This document shows, one piece after another, positions 1 to 7,637 of a DNA stretch of 64,000 bases. Every line of letters begins with the position of its first letter. Position 1 is the stretch's first letter. The DNA lies in the NCBI RefSeq assembly GCF_001278035.1, contig NZ_CP009452.1:1149501-1213500 (forward strand). The letters run 5' to 3'. Both the position numbers and the translations under genes were made by a program. This DNA is from Sphingopyxis sp. 113P3. Its GTDB lineage: Bacteria; Pseudomonadota; Alphaproteobacteria; Sphingomonadales; Sphingomonadaceae. The notes beneath the pieces are model-generated. The model saw nothing but the letters and a program-made list of their open reading frames with translations, was not told the origin of the DNA and ran no database searches.

Positions 1-558
1 CGCAAGTGGACCGCCGTCGACGCCTTCGTCTATCTCTGCAAATTGCATGGCTCGGTCACTTGGACCGAGGACGATCATGGCCTGTTCCCGATCAAGGAGG
101 TCTGGCCGCCGGAATCCACGAACCAGATGCTGATCTATCCGACGCCGGCGAAGCAGAACTCTTCGCTCGGCTCGCCCTACGCGGACCTGTTCCGGGAATT
201 TCAGTCCCGGATCGTGCGCGAGCAGAGCGTTCTCATCACGGCGGGCTACGCCTTCGGCGATGAGCACCTGAACAATATCATCTACCAGGCGCTGACGATC
301 CCGACGTTCCGTCTGGTGATCTTCGCGGCGCCGGATACGGCCGGTGAGATCGCCAAGCTGCGGGCGCTGCGCGACCCGCGCATTTGGATCATTGGAGGCG
401 TCGGTCCTGCGGAGGGAACGAGGGCGCACTACTTCGACATGATCGTCGAGCATTTCATGCCGCAGCGTCCCAGCGACAGGATCGATGACGCCGTTCGCAA
501 GGTGTTGTCCGAACTGGCACCGAAAAGGGACGACGAGACGAAGGATGGCGAGGCATGA
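1..558 (+). CDS. SIR2-like domain protein (5' end outside window)
   Basis: The frame is open from the first base, so only the C-terminal 185 residues are present. The SIR2-like signature KLHGSVTW is visible near the left edge, followed by LITAGYAFGDEHLNNII, the Rossmann-type segment common near the end of bacterial SIR2_2 proteins. These domains hydrolyse NAD+ in several phage-defence systems. The stop overlaps the start of the HerA-type ATPase (ATGA at 555-558), so the two are translationally coupled. SIR2 plus HerA is a known defence pair in which the two proteins form a large complex that depletes NAD+ on infection. Assignment to that pair rests on motif and context. The catalytic N-terminal part cannot be checked here. 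Confidence 0.8.
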   Translation, partial: RKWTAVDAFVYLCKLHGSVTWTEDDHGLFPIKEVWPPESTNQMLIYPTPAKQNSSLGSPYADLFREFQSRIVREQSVLITAGYAFGDEHLNNIIYQALTIPTFRLVIFAAPDTAGEIAKLRALRDPRIWIIGGVGPAEGTRAHYFDMIVEHFMPQRPSDRIDDAVRKVLSELAPKRDDETKDGEA

Positions 559-2603
559 GCCACGACGATCGCAAACGCGCGATCGGCAAGGTGGTCTCGG
601 TCGCGGCCGACCGCTTTGTCGTGGAGATGCACGTCGGCACCGACAACTTCACGGTCGTTGGCTTCGACGGCGTGCATTATGTGGCGCGGCTGGGATCGTT
701 CCTGATGATCCCGTCGCAGTCGGAATATGTCGTGGTCGAGGTTGTCGGCCTGCGTGAGCGCGACGCGAGCACTCCATCCGAGCGAGGCGACTTCGATCGG
801 GCTGGCTCCTCAAAATATCTGGACGTGGTGCCGGTCGGCATGTTGCCGATGCGTGGCGGCGCGTTCCGTTTCGGTGTGTCCGTTTTCCCGTCTCTGTATG
901 CGGACGCACTCTATGCACTGGACGGCGAACTCGATCGCATCTTCGAGACCGAGGCGGCCGTCGAGCCGTCAGTCGGCCCGGATGGTGGCGCCTGCGAACC
1001 CGAAGGGGCCACGCGCTATCGGGTTCTGCCCATCGGCAAGTCGGTGGTGTTCGAGAACTACGACATCAAGGTCCGGCTGAACGAGTTCTTCGGCGGTCAT
1101 GTCGCCGTCCTGGGCAATACCGGCAGCGGCAAGTCCTGCACGGTCGCCTCGGTCTTGCAGTCCCTTTTCAGCAAGCCGGAGGAGCATCACGCCCGTGGCG
1201 CGACCTTCGTCGTCTTCGACGTCAATGGCGAGTATCACGCCGCTCTGGCCGCTTCCGCGAAGGAGGGAGCCATCGGGGTCGAGCGCGTCGTCCTCGACGG
1301 CACGGCGGCTGGCTTCCGTATGCCGCATTGGTTCCTGGAGATGGCAGAATGGGAACTGCTCTTGCAGGCAAGCGAGCGAACACAACTGCCGGTCCTTCGG
1401 ACGGCGTTAGGACTGACAAGTCTCTTTCATGCCAATACGCCAGAAGCTCTGGCGCTGCGCGAGCACTTTGTCGCCACCTGCATCATAGAGTGTTTTCGAG
1501 GGGCAGATGGCGACTCCCCCGTATCGAAATTTCAGCGCGTCGTCTCCCTTCTCCAGAAGTATCCGACAAACGACCTGAATATGGCGCTTCTGAACCGCTT
1601 TAATCCCAATTTTCAGTATGGAAACTTTTCGGGGAACAACCAATCGGCGTTTCTGGACGAAGTGAGAAAAAAGCTCCGGGAGGACGCGCCCTTACCAGCC
1701 TATAATCGGACACCATTCTCTTTTGATGAGCTGCACGAGTGTCTCGATTTCGCGATCCTCTACGAGGAGGCTCACGGCAATCGCCAAATCCGAGACTACT
1801 GCTCGTCCATGGTCACGCGGCTCAGATCCCTCCAGGAGAGAACAGAATATGCCTTTCTGCGTCACGAAGGAACTGACGTTGACGCGGCCGTAAGCGATCT
1901 GGAGTTTTTGACCAACATCGTCGGTCTGCAAAGGGCGGCCGGAGAATCGTTCACCAAACGCAACCAGGTTATTATTATTGATCTCAATTCCGTCGAAGAT
2001 GAAATCGTTGAGCTGGTCAGTGCGGTCATCGCACGCATGCTTTTTCGGTTTCTTCGCCATGCGGAACCGAGAAACCGCTTTCCGATACACCTACTGCTCG
2101 AAGAGGCTCATAGATATGTCGCCTCTACGCCGTCCCGCTTTTCCATCGACGCCACCAAGATTTTCGAGCGCATCGCCAAGGAAGGACGCAAATACGGCAT
2201 GTTCGTGCTGCTGGCGTCTCAGCGCCCGAGCGAGCTGTCCAAGACGGTTCTCAGCCAGTGCTCCAACTTCCTGGTTCACCGAATCCAGAATCCCGACGAT
2301 CTCTCCCAGATTCGCCAGATGACGCCGTTCATCTCAGAGTCGGTCCTGAAGCGGTTGCCGTCATTGCCTCGGCAGCACGCGCTGGTGTTTGGAACGTCGG
2401 TCAATCTGCCGACGACCTTCAAGGTCAGGGAGGCATTCCCGCGGCCGCGGAGCGACGATACCGCCGTCGTCGATCTGTGGTTCCACGAAGAAGGTCGAGC
2501 CGCTGACATTCGCCTCGCGCCCCGTCCGGCCGACGCCGCTGCTGCGCCGGTTGGAGGGGAGCCGATGGCGGTAAACGAAGCGCCGGACAATGACATCTTC
2601 TGA
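555..2603 (+). CDS. herA: HerA-type hexameric ATPase (DUF87/FtsK-HerA family)
   Basis: A 682-residue protein with a HAS-barrel-like N-terminal region and a HerA ATPase core. Walker A is GNTGSGKS at residues 187-194, and a Walker B-type strand IHLLLEEAHRY lies near residues 510-520. A downstream SQRPSELSKTVLSQC segment is typical of the sensor/arginine-finger region of HerA/VirB4-like ATPases. HerA proteins form hexameric DNA translocases and, in defence operons, assemble with a partner effector, here the upstream SIR2-like protein. Its 3' end overlaps the exonuclease start by 14 bases, so three genes appear to be one transcript. The family call is firm; the defence role is inferred from the partner. 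Confidence 0.88.
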   Translation: MSHDDRKRAIGKVVSVAADRFVVEMHVGTDNFTVVGFDGVHYVARLGSFLMIPSQSEYVVVEVVGLRERDASTPSERGDFDRAGSSKYLDVVPVGMLPMRGGAFRFGVSVFPSLYADALYALDGELDRIFETEAAVEPSVGPDGGACEPEGATRYRVLPIGKSVVFENYDIKVRLNEFFGGHVAVLGNTGSGKSCTVASVLQSLFSKPEEHHARGATFVVFDVNGEYHAALAASAKEGAIGVERVVLDGTAAGFRMPHWFLEMAEWELLLQASERTQLPVLRTALGLTSLFHANTPEALALREHFVATCIIECFRGADGDSPVSKFQRVVSLLQKYPTNDLNMALLNRFNPNFQYGNFSGNNQSAFLDEVRKKLREDAPLPAYNRTPFSFDELHECLDFAILYEEAHGNRQIRDYCSSMVTRLRSLQERTEYAFLRHEGTDVDAAVSDLEFLTNIVGLQRAAGESFTKRNQVIIIDLNSVEDEIVELVSAVIARMLFRFLRHAEPRNRFPIHLLLEEAHRYVASTPSRFSIDATKIFERIAKEGRKYGMFVLLASQRPSELSKTVLSQCSNFLVHRIQNPDDLSQIRQMTPFISESVLKRLPSLPRQHALVFGTSVNLPTTFKVREAFPRPRSDDTAVVDLWFHEEGRAADIRLAPRPADAAAAPVGGEPMAVNEAPDNDIF

Positions 2604-3483
2604 CCATCTGGAGACCCTGGCGCAGACACTGGAGGCCACGGGGGATTACCGGGTGATCCGGCGTCTCAAGCCACACCCTCGCACCGTTCCGCCTCCCGGC
2701 ACCCCGCTGCGCCTTGGCCTGGTGGTCGATGTGGAGACCACGGGGCTCGACCCTCAGCGCGACGAGATCATCGAACTCGCCATGACGCCATTCAACTACG
2801 GCTTGGATGGCACCGTTTTCAGCGTGGGCGACAGCTTCCAAGGGCTGCGTCAGCCGAGCGAGCCTATCGCACCGGAAATCACCGCGATCACGGGCATCAC
2901 CAACGAGATGGTGGCCGGCCAGATTATTGATCCCGCAGCGGTAGCCACATTCGCGGCGCCGGCTTCGCTCGTCATCGCGCACAACGCGGCGTTCGACCGC
3001 CGCTTTCTTGAACGATTCAGCGACGTGTTCTCGACGAAGCCGTGGGCTTGCTCGTTCAGCCAGATCGATTGGGCTGCGGAGGGGTTCGAGGGCTCGAAAC
3101 TCGCCTATCTCGCTCAGGCCGCAGGCTTCTTCTATGACCGTCACCGCGCGATGCACGACTGTCTTGCTACGGTCGAGTTGCTGGCAATGCGGCTGCCCCG
3201 ATCTGGCGTTACGGGTCTCAGCCGACTCCTGGACGGCGCTCGTGCCGTTTCTTGGCGCATCTGGGCGGAGAACTCGCCCTTCGACCTCAAGGATGTCCTC
3301 AAAGCGCGGGGATACCGTTGGAACGGCGACCCCGGCCCGCAGCCGCGCGCATGGTATATCGACGTTCCCGAAGCTCAGCGCGAGGCAGAGCTGCGGTTCT
3401 TGAGAACGGAAATCTATCGGTATGAGGTCGATCCCCCGGTTCGGCGGATCGATGCGTATGATCGGTTTTCAGACCGGATCTGA
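2590..3483 (+). CDS. DEDDh-family 3'-5' exonuclease (DnaQ-like)
   Basis: A 297-residue protein with a full DnaQ/epsilon-type exonuclease core at about residues 40-200. Exo I is VVDVETTGLD (Asp47, Glu49), Exo II is HNAAFD (Asp136) and Exo III is HRAMHD (His185, Asp190). The roughly 90-residue C-terminal tail (around GYRWN and AWYIDV) is an extra domain not found in DNA polymerase III epsilon. The start lies inside the HerA gene and has no strong ribosome binding site of its own, which suggests coupling. Its placement makes it a candidate third component of the SIR2-HerA module, degrading DNA 3' to 5', but it could instead be unrelated island cargo. Confidence 0.85.
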   Translation: MTSSDHLETLAQTLEATGDYRVIRRLKPHPRTVPPPGTPLRLGLVVDVETTGLDPQRDEIIELAMTPFNYGLDGTVFSVGDSFQGLRQPSEPIAPEITAITGITNEMVAGQIIDPAAVATFAAPASLVIAHNAAFDRRFLERFSDVFSTKPWACSFSQIDWAAEGFEGSKLAYLAQAAGFFYDRHRAMHDCLATVELLAMRLPRSGVTGLSRLLDGARAVSWRIWAENSPFDLKDVLKARGYRWNGDPGPQPRAWYIDVPEAQREAELRFLRTEIYRYEVDPPVRRIDAYDRFSDRI

Positions 3484-3501
3484 ACGCCGTCGAGGGCCGG
3501 G

Positions 3502-3939
3502 CTATTGCTTGCCCTGGCCGTATCCATTGCCGCCCTCGATGTTCCCGGCGGCCTTCAGCAAGTCCCCGATGGAGCGCCCGCCGATCCGGCAGGTGGCCAC
3601 CACGCGGTCGTAGGACTGGCGGTTGGCGACGCACTCCGCATTCCGACCCATTGCGATCTTCTCCAGCGCGGCCTTGGCTGCGGGGCCGGTGGGGGAGTGA
3701 AGTTCGGGAGCGTAGAAATCCTCCAGCCGGATTTCCACCCAGTTGGCCGGCCCTTGACCGACGGCCACGCACAAGGAGTCGCCGTCACCGACATAGACCA
3801 CGGGACCGGAGAAGTGCGCGCCCCGATGGAGATAGGACGGCATCGGGCCGCGGTCGGGAATGGCCTTGCAGGGATCGGCCTTGGCCGCCGTCGCCGTGGT
3901 CAGTGCGGCCAGCACGGCCAGCCCCATTACGATACGCAT
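3502..3939 (-). CDS. Secreted staphylococcal-nuclease-like (thermonuclease) protein
   Basis: A 145-residue protein with a signal peptide (cleavage likely after ATAAKA) and an SNase-like core, VVYVGDGDSL then VEIRLEDFYAPEL. By comparison with micrococcal nuclease, Arg71, Glu79 and Arg112 match the catalytic Arg35, Glu43 and Arg87. The position of the calcium ligand Asp40 is Tyr76 here. It ends 18 bases from the exonuclease stop, in convergent orientation, and lies just downstream of the integrase on the same strand. Small SNase homologues are frequent cargo of alphaproteobacterial integrative elements. The family is clear, but activity is uncertain because of the Asp-to-Tyr change. Confidence 0.75.
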   Translation of the reverse strand: MRIVMGLAVLAALTTATAAKADPCKAIPDRGPMPSYLHRGAHFSGPVVYVGDGDSLCVAVGQGPANWVEIRLEDFYAPELHSPTGPAAKAALEKIAMGRNAECVANRQSYDRVVATCRIGGRSIGDLLKAAGNIEGGNGYGQGKQ

Positions 3940-3979
3940 AGTCGTTTTTCGCTTCCGCCTTTTATGGTGCGCCGGAGGC

Positions 3980-5221
3980 TTATGCCGCCGCTTTCAGGCG
4001 CTTCTTGGCGAGCATGGCGCGGACGAACTTGTCCCATTTCGCCATGCCCGCGCGCTTTTCCACCATGTAGTGCCAGCGGTCATAGTGCTTGGAGCTGACG
4101 TCCTGCAACGCATGGTTCTGGAGGCGGTCGCGGATTTCCTTCGAGATCCCCGCCTTGCCGGTCAGCGTCTTGAAGGTCCGGCGCAGGTCGCGGTTCGTCA
4201 CATAGGGGATCACGCCGCGGTCCCGCTGGCGCCACATGAACGAGTAAAGCGTGCCGTGGCTGACAGGCTTGGATGGGTCTGTGGCCGACGGGAAGAACCA
4301 GCCATATTCGTTGACGTTGATGGACGCGAGTAGCTCTGCGGCCAGCTCAGGCACCGGAACGGCATGGGGCTGATTGTTCTTGGTCTTGGACCAGTCGATG
4401 ATCTTTTCCTTGGCGTCCCACTGGTCGATGTGAAGGCTCGCGATCTCCTGGACGCGCTGGCCGGTCAGCATGATGATCCTGACGGCGCGGGTATAGGGCG
4501 GATGAACCGGCGTGTCGGGGCATTCCAGCCAACGATAGAGCTGCACGAACTCGTCTTCGTCGAGCCAGCGGGTGCCTTTGACTTTGGGTTCGGTCGGAAT
4601 ACCAGTCGCCGGATTGAAGGGGATGCGAAAGCGGCGAGACGATTGCTGCCGATAGTCGTTGTCGGACTTCATGCCCCAGCCAAAAGCCGCGTGCATGTAG
4701 GAACGCACATGGTCGGCCATCGACTTGGCGCCGCGCTCATAGATCGGTCGGATCAGCTCGACGATTTCCTCGGCCTCGATCTCGCGCGCCAGGCGATTGC
4801 GCCCAAGGGTGTTGGCGATCTTGTTCAGGCCCTTCTCCGTCTCCTTCCAGGACGGCTTGCCGGCGGCTTTGAGTGAAGCGACGTAGCCCTCGAAGAGGTC
4901 AGCGACGGTGCCCGGGCGGGTGTCGGATGCGATCTTGATGCTCCGGCCCTTCTGGATGACGTCAGCATAGTCGCGTTTGAAAATCTCGCGAGCCTGCGCG
5001 AGCGACATCGAGGGGTAGGCGCCGATCTTCTTCTTGGTGCGTTTGCCGTCACGCCATTGCTGCGCCATCCAGTCGGCGGTGACGCGCTTCGGCATTGGCT
5101 TGATGACGAGGACGAGTCGGCCGGTGCCGCGCCCCTCGCCATCGGCAAGGTTCTCTTGCTTGCGGCTGATCTCGACGCGCTTCAGCGCATGTCGGATCGT
5201 GGTGTCGGTCAGGGCTGGCAT
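3980..5221 (-). CDS. int: P4-type tyrosine recombinase / integrase
   Basis: A 413-residue integrase with an N-terminal DUF4102-like arm-binding domain (LADGEGRGTGRLVLVIKP), a core-binding domain and a C-terminal catalytic domain. Catalytic residues are recognisable: Arg in TGQRVQEI, Lys/His in KTKNNQPHAV, the RDLRRTF box (usual HDLRRT), His in LQNHAL and the nucleophile Tyr in SKHYDR. It reads away from the radC junction, so its 5' end faces the island boundary, the usual geometry for P4-like integrases beside attR or attL. It should excise and integrate the island that carries the SIR2-HerA-exonuclease genes and extends left beyond the window. Confidence 0.92.
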   Translation of the reverse strand: MPALTDTTIRHALKRVEISRKQENLADGEGRGTGRLVLVIKPMPKRVTADWMAQQWRDGKRTKKKIGAYPSMSLAQAREIFKRDYADVIQKGRSIKIASDTRPGTVADLFEGYVASLKAAGKPSWKETEKGLNKIANTLGRNRLAREIEAEEIVELIRPIYERGAKSMADHVRSYMHAAFGWGMKSDNDYRQQSSRRFRIPFNPATGIPTEPKVKGTRWLDEDEFVQLYRWLECPDTPVHPPYTRAVRIIMLTGQRVQEIASLHIDQWDAKEKIIDWSKTKNNQPHAVPVPELAAELLASINVNEYGWFFPSATDPSKPVSHGTLYSFMWRQRDRGVIPYVTNRDLRRTFKTLTGKAGISKEIRDRLQNHALQDVSSKHYDRWHYMVEKRAGMAKWDKFVRAMLAKKRLKAAA

Positions 5222-5421
5222 GCGTTCCTCCTTGTCCGCAACTGGGATCGGTCGAGGAGAAACGGGGATCGTTTGCTGGGAGCGGAAAGCCGTTTTCTAT
5301 CCCTTCAACCGCCCCCAATTTGCCAAAACCGTCCCCACTACGCAATGCCAAAAATTGGTGATTTCTCTAGTATTTCAACGGGATTGAGCGTGATCCTGCG
5401 GGATCGAAATCAATGAGTGGG
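5222..5421. other. Probable island end / attachment-site region
   Basis: A 200-base non-coding stretch between the integrase start and the point where radC homology stops (about 5416-5421). It is the expected place for arm sites and the att core. The core should overlap the radC bases encoding HNHP, read on the plus strand as GGGTGGTTGTG at 5419-5429. The matching half site would be left of the window, so the repeat itself cannot be seen. No tRNA gene is present, although this integrase class often uses one. Confidence 0.45.
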
Positions 5422-5934
5422 GTGGTTGTGAACGAGGATGATGCCGCCGGCGTTGAGCTCAAGCGCGCGGCGAAAGATCGTGCGTGGATAAAGCGCGAGA
5501 CGGGTGAGCGTTCCATGCTGCAATTGCTCATCGGCAATGAGATGTCCCCCCGCATCCAGAAAGAGAACGCGCAGCCGCTCGTCGGCGAGCGATCCCATCC
5601 CGAGGATGAGATAGTCGCGCAGGGCCGCGCAGCAGGGGTCGATTTTTATCCCCTGCAGGCCCGACGAGAGGGCCTCGAGCGCGAGCTTTCGCGAACGAAG
5701 GAGGAGCTTTGTTACCTCGGACCCTGCACCTGTAATCCGGTCAATGTCCTGGGGCGTGCGCGACCAGATCCGGCCGATGGTCTGGAATTCGGCTAGAAGG
5801 CTTGCTGCGATCCGTTCGGCGTCCGCTGGGGCGATGAGCGCGACCATCTCCGCCAGGACGGATAACTGCCGGTCCGGCGCAGTCTTTTCTGGTGGCGCCA
5901 TGTTGCGGCGAGGAGCAGAGGCGGGACCAACCAT
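5410..5934 (-). pseudogene. radC: radC/JAB-domain gene truncated in its catalytic motif
   Basis: The reading frame encodes a RadC (UPF0758) protein: an HhH-like N-terminal region with IDRITGAGSEVTKLLL, then the MPN/JAB domain LRVLFLDAGGHLI and FRRALELNAGGIILVHNHP. RadC proteins continue after HNHP with SG...S..D, which completes the zinc-binding JAMM site; here the frame reads Thr-His-stop instead. About 30-40 C-terminal residues are missing exactly where the integrase-bearing island begins, so integration most likely removed them. Starts at 5934 or 5901 are both possible. The gene overlaps the upstream membrane-protein gene by more than 100 bases, which makes the start uncertain. Confidence 0.75.
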
Positions 5935-6281
5935 GAAGCAGTGACCTGCATTGTGAGATAGACGACGGGGTTCACCGCGACATCGACTGCGCGCGCGAAA
6001 TGGGCGAGGAGCGGCAGCGTGTGGAGAACCGCAGCGAGGAGCGGCCAGAAACGGTTTGCAAAGAGCGCCAGGACGAGAGTCGCCGCGGCGCCGAACAGAT
6101 CTTGAGCAAGATAGCCGACGTCGACGCTCTGGTAGGTCACCGCGCCCAGCAGGACGAGCAGCCGGTCCCAGAGAAGGATGATGAGCGCGATCCCGACCAT
6201 GACCCGCTCGGGGCCGCCGCCTTTCCTCGCAGCGTAGACGAGGGCGGCTAGCAACAAGGTGGCGAAAACGGCCATTCGCAT
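5793..6281 (-). CDS. Conserved small integral membrane protein
   Basis: A 162-residue product from ATG 6281 with four hydrophobic segments: near the N terminus (MAVFATLLLAALVYAA), GIALIILLWDRLLVLLG, LFGAAATLVLALFA and VVYLTMQVTASWLVPPLLLA. No enzymatic motif is recognisable. It sits between a 109-residue soluble protein and the broken radC in a leftward gene set headed by a LuxR-type regulator. Its last 45 or so residues are Arg/Ser-rich and overlap radC in another frame, so the true 3' end may be less meaningful. Function unknown; membership in the cassette is inferred from order and strand. Confidence 0.6.
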   Translation of the reverse strand: MRMAVFATLLLAALVYAARKGGGPERVMVGIALIILLWDRLLVLLGAVTYQSVDVGYLAQDLFGAAATLVLALFANRFWPLLAAVLHTLPLLAHFARAVDVAVNPVVYLTMQVTASWLVPPLLLAATWRHQKRLRRTGSYPSWRRWSRSSPQRTPNGSQQAF

Positions 6282-6313
6282 GTCCGCCACTATCCGGGCG
6301 GGCCGCGCCCCGG

Positions 6314-6643
6314 TCAACCGGCCTTGGCGATGGACGATATCTCGGCAAGCGCGGACGGCGGGCACTCGCGCAGATCATAACCGGCTGTTTCCTTGCCAAT
6401 CTCGGCGAGCTCGCCATGCGCGCGCAGGAGTTCACCGCCAACCTCGACCAGCGAGAGCTGGGCCTTCGCAAGGCGCAGAATAGTGCGCTGGCCGGTCTTC
6501 GCGGGAACGCCAGTCGCCCGGCGCGCGGTCACGACGCTGGTCATAAGCGATGATAGCGCGATCAGGCTGTCGTCGACGCGGTTTTCCGCGTTCGGGATCT
6601 CGCGCTGAAGCCGCGCGGCCATGGCAGCAAATGTATCGGACAT
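6314..6643 (-). CDS. Conserved hypothetical protein, helical, 109 aa
   Basis: Begins at ATG 6643 behind a clear AAGGAG ribosome binding site. The product (starts MSDTFAAMAARLQ) is predicted largely alpha-helical, with evenly spaced Leu/Ala and charged residues (ILRLAKAQLSLVEVGGELL), and has no signal peptide or membrane segment. I do not recognise a named family. It lies 60 bases after the LuxR-type regulator and 32 bases before the membrane protein on the same strand, consistent with co-transcription. Confidence 0.65.
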   Translation of the reverse strand: MSDTFAAMAARLQREIPNAENRVDDSLIALSSLMTSVVTARRATGVPAKTGQRTILRLAKAQLSLVEVGGELLRAHGELAEIGKETAGYDLRECPPSALAEISSIAKAG

Positions 6644-6702
6644 GACTTCTCCTTCGCCGGAAGCACAGCGCTCCGGCCAATTGGGCAAGTTGACGAAGGG
6701 AT

Positions 6703-7221
6703 CTACGGGGAGAGCAATTGCTCGAGGCCCTGGGCAATCCCGAGGCCGCCGAGCAGGATCAGGATCGTCATCGCAAGAAGTCCGAGATAAATCCCGATAC
6801 GCGCCGCGACGCCATGGTCGTGCCTCCCTAGATCCCTGAACAGGGAACCCGGCCTTGACCCGATGTCCGGAAGCGCGGTGCCATCCTGAAGCTCGGCAAG
6901 GTTGGGCGGGTCCCCGTCCGAAAAGCGGGATCGCACCCATTGCGGCTGGAGGGGAAGCGCCGCTGCATCGTATACGATTTGATCGTATATTCCTTTGAGC
7001 TGGCCATAGAGAACCGCGGTCTCGGCGCGGTTGCGCGTCCCCAGTGCGTCACGGGCAGATTTCAGTCTCTGATCGACGGTATCCTTCGAAATGTCGAGAA
7101 TCCGTGCGATCTCCTTTGAGGTCTTATGCTCGAGGAGGAGGTCGAGACAGTCGCGCTGCTTCGCGGTAAGCCTGGTCCAGAGTTTGGCGGTGTCGTCAAT
7201 CGGGTCGGTCGGGGATGTCAT
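6703..7221 (-). CDS. LuxR-type HTH regulator with C-terminal membrane anchor
   Basis: A 172-residue protein from ATG 7221. Residues about 12-75 form a LuxR/GerE helix-turn-helix (LTAKQRDCLDLLLEHKTSKE, then ISKDTVDQRL). No receiver or autoinducer domain precedes it. The C terminus is a single hydrophobic helix, YLGLLAMTILILLGGLGIA, so the protein looks tail-anchored with its DNA-binding domain in the cytoplasm. It heads the leftward set ending in radC and is divergent from the trb operon across a 416-base gap, so it may regulate one or both. The HTH call is strong; targets are unknown. Confidence 0.8.
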   Translation of the reverse strand: MTSPTDPIDDTAKLWTRLTAKQRDCLDLLLEHKTSKEIARILDISKDTVDQRLKSARDALGTRNRAETAVLYGQLKGIYDQIVYDAAALPLQPQWVRSRFSDGDPPNLAELQDGTALPDIGSRPGSLFRDLGRHDHGVAARIGIYLGLLAMTILILLGGLGIAQGLEQLLSP

Positions 7222-7637
7222 TTCGTCCCTTCGCGTTGCGGGGTTAGGCCGGTCGCTGCCTGGTCCTGATCGGTTAATCTTAGACTTGGGTTTCCGATTG
7301 GCATCCTTACCTTTCTCCCATCCTTCGGTCGAGAAGCCGCTTGGGCCTTGGTCCATCGAAGTCCCATGCAGCGTCGAAGCTGTGAACGCCCCTGAGCCCA
7401 AGCCCGACCGGGACCGCTTTTCGTCCCTTCACGGCACCAGCGAATCGGGATGCTGAGTCGCGCGATTCGCGATTGCGTTTCCCGTTCGTTTCCCGTTCGC
7501 TGCCTACGCTAAACTTTCTTTTTTTAGCCGATTCTACGACGCGCGCTTTTTCCTGTTGAAGCGCGAGCTTTTCTGCGTCTCTTGATTCGCCCCGTTGAGC
7601 CGGCGCTTCCGCCCGGCGCAAGCGAACGGGGTGATCC
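7222..7637. promoter_or_regulatory. Divergent intergenic region upstream of the trb operon
   Basis: A 416-base gap with no convincing gene, lying between the divergent LuxR-type regulator and trbB and so expected to hold both promoters. It contains an exact 11-bp tandem duplication, GTTTCCCGTTC, at 7477-7498, and a short AT-rich inverted repeat GCTAAA/TTTAGC at 7508-7528. Either could be a regulator site. I could not pick out confident -35/-10 boxes. Confidence 0.4.

Noticed and set aside
5222..5421. tRNA gene as the integration target of the P4-type integrase
   Set aside because: No cloverleaf-like sequence is present; homology to radC runs directly up to the boundary.
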